In this document: piece by piece, positions 26,761 through 36,729 of the stretch
Numbering within the stretch: the first letter of the stretch is position 1
Layout: the number at the start of each line of letters is the position of its first letter
Assembly (NCBI GenBank): GCA_024699125.1
Contig: JAILQE010000012.1
Location: 90,263-154,262, forward strand
Direction of reading: 5' to 3'
DNA length: 64,000 nucleotides
Source: Candidatus Saccharimonadota bacterium
GTDB taxonomy: Bacteria; Patescibacteriota; Saccharimonadia; Saccharimonadales; Saccharimonadaceae
Translations under genes and position numbers: made by a program
The notes under the pieces: generated by a model
Seen by the model: only the letters and a program-made list of their open reading frames with translations
Database searches by the model: none
What the model was told of the DNA's origin: nothing

Positions 26761-29700
26761 TTAGGCCGTAGTGGCTATGCGGTTACGAACATCTGCGTAT
26801 GTAACCTCTGTTAAGACGTTAGTTGCAAAGATTGTGCCGCTATCTTGGATTTCAAAGTAGATATCTGATGGCAGTTTAATATCCTCTTCGCCAAAGGCAT
26901 AGCGCTCGCCAGCATCGTAATCAGCGACAAAGTTTAGATAATCCATATAATCGAGAGTAGCAATTACCTGGTCTTTAGTGAGTCCAGAGAGACGGGCAAG
27001 TACTCCCTCGGCGGAATTATCGACTGGGTTTTCGGTATAGTATTTATCAAGATAAGCAGTAACCGGAGAAACATAGCCAGTATCACCACCATCGGTGCTG
27101 CCATAAATACTCTCTTTGAGGCGTTCGTCTTCGACGTAGCGTTGGTAATATTTTATATCTGTGTTCCATCCGCTATCATTATTACTATTTGCCACACAGT
27201 TTTCCCCAGTAATCCATCCGACGTTTTCCAACTTTTTTTCTTCCGTTATAACATCCAGCATATCACCATATATCGGTATAAGACCTACCAACGCATCTCC
27301 GTAGGCGTTGCCTGTACTTCCCGTGCTCGAAACCTGATTTGCGATATTCCCATCAATCACACCAAAATTCGAACTACGGCCAGAACAATAGTTTATATAT
27401 TTTTTTAAATCTGAGTTATCTTTTATTTCTCCAGAGTCATCGAAGTTGTCATAGCTAGCTACCGTATTTTTAACTTCATCCGGATCAATGTCTATAGTCG
27501 AAAGGTCGGAGATGACGTATGGGTTACAGAAGATGTCGCCGTAGGCACCGATTGAGGCTAGAGATGGGCAGGTGGCTTCGAATTCTTCCTCTGTCATCAT
27601 AGTGCTAGCGATATCGTTAGCAGCAGCAGCCGTTGGGACCATTGAGATAATGGAATTCTTGGTGAGGGTGCCGATAGTCGATAATACATTGGTTGGGGCA
27701 GAGCTCATGGTGTTCAAAATGGCAAATTGCCTCAACATTGAGCCAGCAAAGGTATATTGAGAGGTGTAGTCAAACGGGCTGCGGTTGGCGCGTTCGTATT
27801 CTGCCTCTTTGGCGAGTTGTTCCTTTTGCTGGGTGGTGAAAGCGATATATTGTTCGCGCGAGCCTGGAGAGCCGCCACCGAATAGGTGGTTGCGCCCAAG
27901 ATAAATTGCTGCGCCGGCGACCAGGGCCGCGCCGTAGTTTTCACCCCTTAATAGGTCTGGCAATTGTCTCATAAACATAGTAGCAAGACGAGGTACGAGT
28001 AATTTGGAAACCAGGCTGGTTACACCTGTTGCGATGAGTGCTTTTCCTACTGATTCAATCGTCTTAAATAGTGCGTTACCGGCCGCAGCACCAAGAGCAG
28101 AGCCGATTCCGCCGCCGGCCAGGAACCCTAATACCGCACCAATCACTGCGCCAGCGTTCATGGCCAACTTGACCATTGAACAGGATTTGAACATTCCGAC
28201 ACTCATACTGAGGTCGGCGGATAGATTTGCTAAATTGCCGAGAAAACCGCCACCATCAACATTTGCCGCCAAATTACCTACATTGAAGCTAGACGTTACG
28301 GTGTCACTTGGATTCATTTTTGTGCCAGACAACAGCGAACTTAGAGCGTTAGATTGTAGGGCATTTTTTTCTGCCGTTGTGGCAGTACCCAAATTGTCGT
28401 CCGTAATGTCGTCGACGTTATCGGTGTAATTGCCTCTTGAGACCAGATAGACGATTGGTACTGCGATAACGAGAGCCGTAGCGATCTCATTAATTGGGGA
28501 GTTGCTATTACCGGATTTTACTTTGTCTACAGCTTCGAGGAATGATGTAACTACTGGTAAAATCTGCGTGATATTATAAGCCGATGCAATCAGCGTTGCA
28601 CTACCGACAAAGTTCAAAAGCATACACGCGCCAGATGTGACTCTTGAGGTTGCAGCCTTCGCGATTTTGCCGACGGAAGATTTCGCCTTATTTACGGCGG
28701 CCGTTTTGCCAACGGCACCATCACTATCATCGCCACCAAAGCCAACCTTTGTTTTGTCGTTTTCGAGACGCTCGGCCTCGGCCTTTTGTCTTTTGCCGCC
28801 GTTTCCGTCGTCTTCTTGATCCTCAAATTTTCGCTCGTCGATATCTACCTCGCCGCCGCTGCGTTTGCGCTGGGCGTCCTGGGATTCTTCGAGAATGTCG
28901 CTGAAAGAGCGGTTCTTGGCGGTGGTGCCGTCGGAGTCGGCGTCGGAATCACTGCCGAGCAGCCGGTTCTTAAACTTTTTGAAGAGGTTACGAGAAATCG
29001 AATAGAGGCTCGAAAACCTTTCGGTCATCTTGTCGTACCACGCCGCGACCGAGCTACCCCAGATCCTGGAGCCTTTTTTAAACTTCATTTCAAAATCCGA
29101 GTCGTTCGACATGCGGTTTTTGTATGTATCGATATTTTCTGTATCAATATCAAAGCCAGATTTGCCGTATTTGGTGCGAAGCTGCTCGCTTAGGTTGGCC
29201 GAGTCGAGTTTGCCTTTGAGTGCCGTGACGCTAGCGTCGTCGCCGCCAACCACCTTGAGCTTGCCGGAGCCATCATCAAAGAGCGCCACGCGTTTACCAT
29301 CTTCACTATCAACAACATAAATGCCGTTTTTGGCGAGATTGTCGCGCTGCCTATTGGAAACATCATAATCGTCGCCAGCATCTGAAGATGGCTTGGCGAG
29401 TTGCTTTAGAAAAATGCGCTGCGCACGTAAATTCACTGGCGAGAGCATTGAATCGTTGCCAGTGCGTAGGAGCTCAGAGATGCTGAATGGTAGGAACGAT
29501 TGCATACCCATCAGGCCAAAGCCAACACCAAGAATAATGCCGATAATGGCGCCAATTGGGCCCATTTGTTTTAGCTTCTTGATCATGCGCTTGCGCGGAT
29601 CAATTTTGTCCTTCATTTCATTAGCTTTGCCGAGAGTGGAGTTTTTGAAGCCGGCCGGGTTGTTTTCTTTGTCTTTGGCATCTTTGTCTGGGTTGCTGGA

Positions 29701-30624
29701 ATTTTTCGGCGCGTCACTTGCGGCCGCTTTTTCGGAATTTCTTAAATCATTTTTGGCCGCGTCGCGGCTTGGATTGGCTTCCTCGTTTAGAGCTGGGTTA
29801 GTACCCGCGGCAGCCATCGTGCCAGAATCACCAAGGTCTTCTTGATTTTGCGGCTGCTGGGTTAGGCCTTCGTCGGCAACTTCAGCACCAACAGCGGCAG
29901 CCCCTCCCACAGCGGCGACTCCTGCGGCAGCTTCCTCGGCAGAATTGTCGCCACCCTCGCCTTCTTTAGCGCCTTCAGGGTTTTCAGCGTCGTCTGAATT
30001 TTCTGAACCGTATGGGTTTTCGGCGTCGTCTGGATTCTCGGCACCATTAGGATTCGCGCCGCCTGGGTTATCTTCACCTTCTTGGTTTTCGTCTTTTTTG
30101 TCACCTTCTTTTTCGGCGTCTTCTTCAGGATTCTCTTCGCCCGTTTGATCGCCGAATTGGCCACCAGCCTGCTCGTCGGTTTGGTTGCCGGTTTGATCAC
30201 CGGCCTGATCGCCGGATTGCTCAGCGGCTTGGTCGGAAGACTTGTCGTCAGCAGCCTGATCATCTTCTGGCGCGTTATCCGAATCATCTTCTGGATGATA
30301 AAAACCACCAGTTGGCTCAGTATCGTCTTTGCTGCCAGCTAAAGAGGCATCACGCGGAGCGGATGGAGCAGAAAAACTCGCATTCTTTGGCGCGCTGGCA
30401 CTTTTGCCGCCGTTCTCTACTTGCAGGTTTGATTGCGAACTGCTAACCTTAGTTACATTGCTACTATCAACTTTAAAACTAGAATTCGATGAGCCGGCTT
30501 CGGTGCTGATGTTTATTCTGATTTTCGAAGGGTCAGAACTAGTGGAGAGAACTTTGCCTCCCTTTGCCTCCACCTTTGGTGCATCGCCTTTAAGGGCATT
30601 AGACCCACTAGTTTTGAATGCCAT
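26761..30624 (-). CDS. Large multi-pass membrane protein with acidic low-complexity N-terminus, function unknown
   Basis: 1287 aa; (DQ/EN/DDAENP)-rich N-terminus followed by several hydrophobic segments (MGPIGAIIGIILGVGFGLMG, AGAVIGAVLGFLAGGGIGSALGAAAG and others). Confidence 0.75.
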   Translation of the reverse strand: MAFKTSGSNALKGDAPKVEAKGGKVLSTSSDPSKIRINISTEAGSSNSSFKVDSSNVTKVSSSQSNLQVENGGKSASAPKNASFSAPSAPRDASLAGSKDDTEPTGGFYHPEDDSDNAPEDDQAADDKSSDQAAEQSGDQAGDQTGNQTDEQAGGQFGDQTGEENPEEDAEKEGDKKDENQEGEDNPGGANPNGAENPDDAENPYGSENSDDAENPEGAKEGEGGDNSAEEAAAGVAAVGGAAAVGAEVADEGLTQQPQNQEDLGDSGTMAAAGTNPALNEEANPSRDAAKNDLRNSEKAAASDAPKNSSNPDKDAKDKENNPAGFKNSTLGKANEMKDKIDPRKRMIKKLKQMGPIGAIIGIILGVGFGLMGMQSFLPFSISELLRTGNDSMLSPVNLRAQRIFLKQLAKPSSDAGDDYDVSNRQRDNLAKNGIYVVDSEDGKRVALFDDGSGKLKVVGGDDASVTALKGKLDSANLSEQLRTKYGKSGFDIDTENIDTYKNRMSNDSDFEMKFKKGSRIWGSSVAAWYDKMTERFSSLYSISRNLFKKFKNRLLGSDSDADSDGTTAKNRSFSDILEESQDAQRKRSGGEVDIDERKFEDQEDDGNGGKRQKAEAERLENDKTKVGFGGDDSDGAVGKTAAVNKAKSSVGKIAKAATSRVTSGACMLLNFVGSATLIASAYNITQILPVVTSFLEAVDKVKSGNSNSPINEIATALVIAVPIVYLVSRGNYTDNVDDITDDNLGTATTAEKNALQSNALSSLLSGTKMNPSDTVTSSFNVGNLAANVDGGGFLGNLANLSADLSMSVGMFKSCSMVKLAMNAGAVIGAVLGFLAGGGIGSALGAAAGNALFKTIESVGKALIATGVTSLVSKLLVPRLATMFMRQLPDLLRGENYGAALVAGAAIYLGRNHLFGGGSPGSREQYIAFTTQQKEQLAKEAEYERANRSPFDYTSQYTFAGSMLRQFAILNTMSSAPTNVLSTIGTLTKNSIISMVPTAAAANDIASTMMTEEEFEATCPSLASIGAYGDIFCNPYVISDLSTIDIDPDEVKNTVASYDNFDDSGEIKDNSDLKKYINYCSGRSSNFGVIDGNIANQVSSTGSTGNAYGDALVGLIPIYGDMLDVITEEKKLENVGWITGENCVANSNNDSGWNTDIKYYQRYVEDERLKESIYGSTDGGDTGYVSPVTAYLDKYYTENPVDNSAEGVLARLSGLTKDQVIATLDYMDYLNFVADYDAGERYAFGEEDIKLPSDIYFEIQDSGTIFATNVLTEVTYADVRNRIATTA

Positions 30625-30658
30625 ATATATTTATTATACAACAAGCTTGTGCTTTTAT

Positions 30659-30889
30659 TTAGAAAAACACGATAAAAATCAATGACAAAATTGCAAGCGC
30701 AATTAGCACGATCCACACCCAACCAAAGTGGCTGGTTTTTTTGTATTCTTTGACGTAGTCAGTGTCTTCAACAAGATCCGGATCGTCGGTCTGAGCGCTC
30801 GTGGTTTGCATTTTTTCACGTAGGTCAGCATTGATGCGCGCGGTTAATGCGTCGTTTTTATCATCTTCTTTGTTTACAATAATTCCCAT
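30659..30889 (-). CDS. Small tail-anchored membrane protein
   Basis: MGIIVNKEDDKNDALTAR...WVWIVLIALAILSLIFIVFF. Start chosen by TGCTATAAT-7-ATG; the track's 5' extension to 31159 overlaps the aquaporin gene antisense. Confidence 0.65.
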   Translation of the reverse strand: MGIIVNKEDDKNDALTARINADLREKMQTTSAQTDDPDLVEDTDYVKEYKKTSHFGWVWIVLIALAILSLIFIVFF

Positions 30890-30953
30890 GAAAAATATTA
30901 TAGCATGAGAAATATGTGATATAATAAAAACATTATTATTTAAGGAGGTCATA

Positions 30954-31886
30954 ATGGCAACTACAAAGCCAAAAGCAACCGCTAAGCCTGCTTCAAAGGC
31001 CAAAACTGTTGCAAAACCGAAAACTACCGTGAAGACTGCCACTAAACCAGTGACCAAGACTCCGGCAAAAAGGGTGGAAAACACAAAAACCGAATCCTGC
31101 TTCAAAGGATTCTTCGCTAAAAAGTATGAAGAGAACGAGAGCATTCTCACTATCTTCAAGAAACCAAAAACCTACGGTGCGTTAATTGGTGAAATCGTTG
31201 GTACAATGTTCATTTCATTGTTGCTTCTTTCAGCGCTCTTCATCAACGCTCCACTTTCTAGCACTTTGTCCGCCTACATTTTCGGCGTGATTGCAATCTA
31301 CATTGCAGCCCACGCTTTGTCTGGCGCACATCTTAACCCAATCATCACCGCTGGCATGATGGCTACTCGCCGCGTGTCCGTGATTCGTGGCGTGCTTTAC
31401 ATCATCGCCCAAATCATTGGTGCTTGGATTGCTTGGATGATCTTCAACGCTTACCACCTTGCTGGTGGCGACGTTGCTATGACCGTTCCAGTACTTAGCG
31501 AAATCCCAGAGGGCGGATTTGGCGTAGCTGCCGTCGTTGAACTTCTTGGCGCTCTTGCAATTGGTTTCTTCTTTGCTCGCGCAAGAGTTTACAAACGCAG
31601 TGCTTTCACTTTTGCCGCTACGGTTGCGGGTGGTATTTTACTCGCCCTCTTCCTCGGCTACATTGTGACTGGTGCTTTCATTCAAACCCCAGCCAACTTT
31701 GTATTTAACCCAGCAACTGCTTTGATGCTTCAAATCTTCCCAACCGCAGGCGAAAGCTTCGGCGAAGTCTTTGGTGGCATCTGCTCCGCTCTTGCTGTGT
31801 TCGTAATCTTCCCAATGATTGGTGGCGTCCTTGGCGCTTACCTTTCCGAATTCGCCGGCAAACTTTCCGGCGAAAAAGAAGCCTAG
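30954..31886 (+). CDS. MIP-family aquaporin with Lys/Ala/Thr/Pro-rich N-terminal extension
   Basis: LSGAHLNPIITAGM and FVFNPATALML dual half-repeats; ~50-aa basic tail ATTKPKATAKPASKAK...; SD aaggaggt. Confidence 0.9.
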   Translation: MATTKPKATAKPASKAKTVAKPKTTVKTATKPVTKTPAKRVENTKTESCFKGFFAKKYEENESILTIFKKPKTYGALIGEIVGTMFISLLLLSALFINAPLSSTLSAYIFGVIAIYIAAHALSGAHLNPIITAGMMATRRVSVIRGVLYIIAQIIGAWIAWMIFNAYHLAGGDVAMTVPVLSEIPEGGFGVAAVVELLGALAIGFFFARARVYKRSAFTFAATVAGGILLALFLGYIVTGAFIQTPANFVFNPATALMLQIFPTAGESFGEVFGGICSALAVFVIFPMIGGVLGAYLSEFAGKLSGEKEA

Positions 31887-31887
31887 A

Positions 31888-31932
31888 AATTAAAAAATAT
31901 GCGGGCCCTATTAAGTGGCTCGCATATTTTTT
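31888..31932. terminator. Bidirectional terminator between convergent genes
   Basis: aaaaaatatgcgggccctattaagtggctcgcatatttttt. Confidence 0.7.
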
Positions 31933-31938
31933 GTTGTT

Positions 31939-33357
31939 TTAATTTTTTGGGAAGAGCGGGGTGGCTGGTGGAACGATATCGCCGCTACCTTTAAATACGG
32001 CCGTGATTTTTTCAGCCGTACCAGGGAGAAATGGCTCGAGCAATTGGTTAGCTTTCAAAAGATCTTCAACAAGTGACGTAAGGCAAGCGTTCAACTTTTC
32101 AGTTTCGCCGGCTTTGGCTAACATCCATGGTTTTTCGTCATCGATACGTTTGTTAATGGCCTGAACTTTTTCCCACGCGTAGTCGAGCGCGTTTGAAAAT
32201 TCAAAATTATCCATCTTCCTACAATATTCTTTGTCGAGTTCTGGCGTAAATTCAATTTGTTTAATGCCGTTTTTAGCAGCCATGGTGGCAAGGCGTTGCA
32301 CCAAGTTACCAAGGTCGTTTGCGAGTTCGTTGTTATAGGAATTTTCGAATTTTTCCCAAGTAAAATCAGAGTCCGCAAAGCTATCAATGTGGCGAAGGAA
32401 GAAGTAACGGAAGGCCTCGACGCCGTGTTTTTCAATCACGTCAACTGGATTTACTACGTTGCCGATTGATTTAGACATCTTTTGACCATCGGCTAAAACG
32501 AAGCCGTGTGAGCACAAAACTTTAGGCAGCGGCAAACCAAGGCCAAGTAGCATTGCTGGCCAAATAATGGCGTGGAAACGCAAAATGTCTTTGCCCACAA
32601 ACTGTGCGGCAGCTGGCCACCATTCACTAATTTCCTGTTCTGGGTAGCCGAGGACTGTGATGTAATTTGAAAGCGCATCGATCCAAACATACATAACTTG
32701 GTTTTTGTCGGTTGGAACTTCGATTCCCCACGTGAGCTGGGATTTTGGACGCGAAATAGAAACGTCTGGCGAATCAGCCAAAAGTTTTAGCATTTCTTTT
32801 TTGCGGAATTCTGGCAAAATCGTGAGCTCGCCGTTTTCGATTTTGTTTTTGATTTCGTCTTTGAAATCGGCGATGCGGAAATAATAATTTTCTTCTGATA
32901 GTTTTTCGTATGGTTTTTGGTGGTCTGGGCAGACACCGTTATTTTCGGCATATTCTTTGTCCGTGACGTAGCCTTCGCAGCCCGAGCAGTACCAGCCGTC
33001 GTATTTGGACGCGTAAATATGTGGAGCAAGCTTTTCCCAAATTGCTTGGCAGCGGCGCTGGTGAGCTTCGTCGGTAGTGCGAATAAAATCGGTGCTTCTT
33101 ACATTCAATTTTTCAATGAAATCTTTAAAAGCGGCGGCGTTTTTATCAACGTAATCTTGCACGTCGAGGTTCAAACTGCCGGCCTTTTGAAAAATTTTGT
33201 TACCATGTTCGTCGGTGCCGGTTTGAAAACGCACTTCGTCGCCAAGCAGGCGGTGATAGCGCGCAAACACGTCCGCGTTCAAAAAATCTAGCGCGTGCCC
33301 AATGTGTGGGTCGCCATTTACATATGGAATTGCAGTGGTAACATAAATTTTTGCCAT
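31939..33357 (-). CDS. metG: Methionyl-tRNA synthetase
   Basis: MAKIYVTTAIPYVNGDPHIGHALDF; KMSKSIGNV; start at TATAAT-6-ATG. Confidence 0.96.
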   Translation of the reverse strand: MAKIYVTTAIPYVNGDPHIGHALDFLNADVFARYHRLLGDEVRFQTGTDEHGNKIFQKAGSLNLDVQDYVDKNAAAFKDFIEKLNVRSTDFIRTTDEAHQRRCQAIWEKLAPHIYASKYDGWYCSGCEGYVTDKEYAENNGVCPDHQKPYEKLSEENYYFRIADFKDEIKNKIENGELTILPEFRKKEMLKLLADSPDVSISRPKSQLTWGIEVPTDKNQVMYVWIDALSNYITVLGYPEQEISEWWPAAAQFVGKDILRFHAIIWPAMLLGLGLPLPKVLCSHGFVLADGQKMSKSIGNVVNPVDVIEKHGVEAFRYFFLRHIDSFADSDFTWEKFENSYNNELANDLGNLVQRLATMAAKNGIKQIEFTPELDKEYCRKMDNFEFSNALDYAWEKVQAINKRIDDEKPWMLAKAGETEKLNACLTSLVEDLLKANQLLEPFLPGTAEKITAVFKGSGDIVPPATPLFPKN

Positions 33358-33393
33358 AAAATAATTATACAATTATCGGCGAATTTTAGCAAC

Positions 33394-34725
33394 TTATTCA
33401 GTGGTTTCAACCGGAGCGGTGCCACAGGTATAGCTGTTAGCTTCGTACAAATCTTGCATATCATCGCTCGTGATTGTGTCGATGACCTGCGTGGTTTCTA
33501 CATCAAAGAATTTAAGAGTATCGTTCGTGAGGTCGAGCGCCGTGGCGTTATAAGTAATCTTGAGATCGCTACCACTACGCTTGTAGAGCGCGGAAACCGG
33601 ATCTTCCGTGAGATTGAGCGCAGCGTAAGCTGCTTCATGCTCGGTACTGAGCTTAGTGAAGGCGGCTTTTGCTGCATCGCTATCGTCGTAGGTAATTACC
33701 TGCTCGGACTTGATTTTTTCGAGGCCGTTCGTATCAAAAGTGAAATAGACTTTTGCGGTGGCGGCCACTGGCGTACCGAATGGTTCAAACTCACTTTCAA
33801 GATAGGTTTTCTCGCAAAGATAATCGCCCGGAGTATTGGTTGAAATTGGCGTGGTTGGCGCTGGCTCGGCTGGAGTTTCCGGTTTCTTGGACGACATCGC
33901 TGCAACAGCTGCAACAACGATCAAAAGCAAAACTACAACAATTAGCCCAAGAATGATGAGGCGTTTTTTGTTACCACCTTTAAGTGGGGCCTGCGCGATT
34001 GGGCGCGAGTCTTGACTACTAAAGGAAACGTTACGAATTTCGCGGTTCTTTTCCATTGCCTCAGCGAATGGATTCGTAAATTGCGGCTGCTCTGGTGGCA
34101 TTGGCGGCATGGCTGGAGCGGCGTTTGGCATTGGTTGTGTATTCGGTTGTACATTTGGCGTTGGAGCCGTGTTTGGCGCTGGCTGCAAAACCGGGTTTTC
34201 ACCACGCATGGCTGCATCAAGTGCTGCGCTCATTGCTGGGTTGATCGGCTGGGTTGGGGCCGATTGTGGAGCTGTTTGCTGAACTGGGCGCGGGATTGGT
34301 TGCGCCGATTGATTAGATTGCAAAACCGCTGGATTGAATCTTGGTACTTGTGGAGCGGCCGAAGCTTGCGGTGCTGGAGTTTGCATCACTGCCGGACTCG
34401 GCATTAGTGCCGGGTTTGGTGTCGCTACTGGAGCTGACATTCTTGCTGGATTTGGCATTGGTGCTGGGTTTTGCACTGGTCTTTGAACTGGGGCTGCGTT
34501 AATTGGAGCCTGAGCAGGGGCCGGAGCTTGGCTAGCACCAAAAACTGGCATTCCCGCCGGCTTAGCCGGAGCAGGTGTAGGCACTGGGGCGGTAACTGGA
34601 ATAGGTGGCATTGTATCGGTAACTACCGGTTTTGGTACCGGTGCCGGCTCGAAGGTTGGGATTTCTGGCATTGCGTCAAAAATCGGATCGTTTGAACTAG
34701 TAGAAGAATTAGTTGGCTCACCCAT
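33394..34725 (-). CDS. Pro/Ala-rich single-pass membrane protein
   Basis: Long P/A/Q/N-rich N-terminal region, one TM (RLIILGLIVVVLLLIVVAAVAAM), ~150-aa extracytoplasmic domain. Confidence 0.75.
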   Translation of the reverse strand: MGEPTNSSTSSNDPIFDAMPEIPTFEPAPVPKPVVTDTMPPIPVTAPVPTPAPAKPAGMPVFGASQAPAPAQAPINAAPVQRPVQNPAPMPNPARMSAPVATPNPALMPSPAVMQTPAPQASAAPQVPRFNPAVLQSNQSAQPIPRPVQQTAPQSAPTQPINPAMSAALDAAMRGENPVLQPAPNTAPTPNVQPNTQPMPNAAPAMPPMPPEQPQFTNPFAEAMEKNREIRNVSFSSQDSRPIAQAPLKGGNKKRLIILGLIVVVLLLIVVAAVAAMSSKKPETPAEPAPTTPISTNTPGDYLCEKTYLESEFEPFGTPVAATAKVYFTFDTNGLEKIKSEQVITYDDSDAAKAAFTKLSTEHEAAYAALNLTEDPVSALYKRSGSDLKITYNATALDLTNDTLKFFDVETTQVIDTITSDDMQDLYEANSYTCGTAPVETTE

Positions 34726-34767
34726 AATGCTTTTATTATAGTCCTTATGTTTTTATTTGGCAATACT

Positions 34768-36708
34768 TTAGCGACCGCCGCCACCTCCGCCGCCGCCTCC
34801 GCCGCCGGAGAAACCGCCACCACCGCCACCAGATGACCCGGAGCTACTATATGATGTGGATGAAGTCGAGATTGACGAAACACTATTAATAATGCTGGTA
34901 AAATTACTGATCGATGATACGGCCGCAATGTTAGTAGTGTACCAATTTGGCGTTTCGATTTCGTTGATTTCGGCATAATGCTGGAGCTCTTTCATCCAGC
35001 TTTTTTCGAGGCCAAACAGCGCCGCATACGGCAACAATTTTTCGTAAAGTTTAACAATGCCTTCTGGCGAAGTGTCGGCTCCTTTCACGCTTTGCAAAAA
35101 CTCAATGCGATCTTTTTCGGCCATTTTAATGTAGAGCTTGAGGCCATCCATGTAGCGCGACATTTGAAGGCCCAGCTCAGTGCGTTTTTCGTATTTAGCA
35201 ATCGCATTATTAACAATGCCGCGGATGATGGCGCTCACGATAAAGATTACAATACTAACAAGCACGACTTCTGCAAACGCCACAACAATTTTACCGCTTG
35301 GAGTGAGCACGACCTCATCACTAAAAGTGCCAGTAAGAATACTAAATACCGCGAACATCGTAACCGGTGCCGACGCGAACACAAAGACTAAAAGTAGCAT
35401 CAAGATACCGCCAAAATTCCCGGCTTTTACTTTTTTGGTTGGCTCGAATAGGCCGTCCGTTTTGGCTTTGGTTGAGCCATAGGTGCGCAGAGTTCTGCCG
35501 AGCGACACCAAGGTCGAGGTAGCAGTGCGCCTTTTAAGCTCGATGTCTTTATCTAGGCTTGGATCTGGGCCGCCGTTCAAAATTTTAAGCAAGGTTTTTT
35601 CGTCGGTCTCAAGGTTTGCGAGATATTTTGGATGAATCTTCCAACCGATTTTGCCGGTTAGCCAGTTCTTTTCGCCTTTCACTAATTCGATGCGGCCATC
35701 CACAATCATTTTCAAAAGCAGCGCCGTATTTGCGCTTCTTTGTACGCCGATATAGTTGGCGGACATTTCCATCAAGCCATATTTATTGTGCGGCGCATAT
35801 TCTGGCGCAATAAAGTAGCCTTTGTAGAATTCACGCTTTTTGCCCACGCTGACATATTTTTTGATGGTTCTAAAATTAATAAATAGTGCCAAAAGAATTA
35901 CGCCTGCCAGCACAAAATACATAACGTAAGTTTCTTCTGGTTCCGGCACCACGAACGAACCGGATTTAAATTCCAAATCAAAAGTAAGGTTTTCGTGGGA
36001 ATACAAATTCTTGGTTACAAACTGCACACCATCCTCAATGTTAGTGATTTCACAGCGGCCTTCTCCATGCTTGCCGTAGCTACCCACATAGCACCATTTT
36101 TGGCCGGTCCAAATTGACTGGTCAGAAAGGTGAACCCTGGCTGTCACGTTTTCAAATCTTTGCTGCCAGTCCGTGCCGTTGGTATTCCAATACAACTCGT
36201 CCCAGGCCTTGCCGTCTTTTTCATAATGCGTGATCACATTTTCGTATTTGTATTCAAAGGTGTAGACCTGCTCACCGAGCACATAATCGTCGGTGCCGGT
36301 GCAGATTTCGTAATATTTATCTTCCTTGTCGATGCTATAAATCGGTTCGGTTTGGCCGTTTCTGGTTAGATTAACATCCGAGCGAGTTAGGCCCTTAATG
36401 ATGATAACTGGCTTACCCTGCGCATTTTTCATCGTATACGGAATTTTGCGGCAGATGCCTTTGTTTTGTTTGTAGGTCGGAAATTCGGCAGTGAAAACTT
36501 CTTTGACACGCATGTACGACGTGCCATCTTCGGCTTTTTCTAGATAAAAATCTACCGCGTAATCTTTAAAATAGAAGTTGTTGACGTCTTTTGCTAGAGC
36601 GCTTTTGGCGCCACCAAAAAGGAGCACAACTTGACAAATTAGCATAAGTGTGATACAATAAAAAGATAGGGCTTTTAGGCCTTTTTTTGATGCAAAATTA
36701 TGTTTCAT
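34768..36708 (-). CDS. DUF2207 domain membrane protein with Gly/Ser-rich C-terminus
   Basis: Signal peptide, DUF2207-like domain, two TM regions, C-terminal SSSGSSGGGGGGFSGGGGGGGGGGGR. Confidence 0.8.
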   Translation of the reverse strand: MKHNFASKKGLKALSFYCITLMLICQVVLLFGGAKSALAKDVNNFYFKDYAVDFYLEKAEDGTSYMRVKEVFTAEFPTYKQNKGICRKIPYTMKNAQGKPVIIIKGLTRSDVNLTRNGQTEPIYSIDKEDKYYEICTGTDDYVLGEQVYTFEYKYENVITHYEKDGKAWDELYWNTNGTDWQQRFENVTARVHLSDQSIWTGQKWCYVGSYGKHGEGRCEITNIEDGVQFVTKNLYSHENLTFDLEFKSGSFVVPEPEETYVMYFVLAGVILLALFINFRTIKKYVSVGKKREFYKGYFIAPEYAPHNKYGLMEMSANYIGVQRSANTALLLKMIVDGRIELVKGEKNWLTGKIGWKIHPKYLANLETDEKTLLKILNGGPDPSLDKDIELKRRTATSTLVSLGRTLRTYGSTKAKTDGLFEPTKKVKAGNFGGILMLLLVFVFASAPVTMFAVFSILTGTFSDEVVLTPSGKIVVAFAEVVLVSIVIFIVSAIIRGIVNNAIAKYEKRTELGLQMSRYMDGLKLYIKMAEKDRIEFLQSVKGADTSPEGIVKLYEKLLPYAALFGLEKSWMKELQHYAEINEIETPNWYTTNIAAVSSISNFTSIINSVSSISTSSTSYSSSGSSGGGGGGFSGGGGGGGGGGGR

Positions 36709-36729
36709 CTTTCCTCCACCTTTTTAATT

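Noticed and set aside
30659-31159. 166-aa minus ORF extending through the aquaporin 5' end
   Set aside because: The upstream half is antisense to the aquaporin Lys/Ala-rich tail; TGCTATAAT-7-ATG supports a 77-residue start at 30889.
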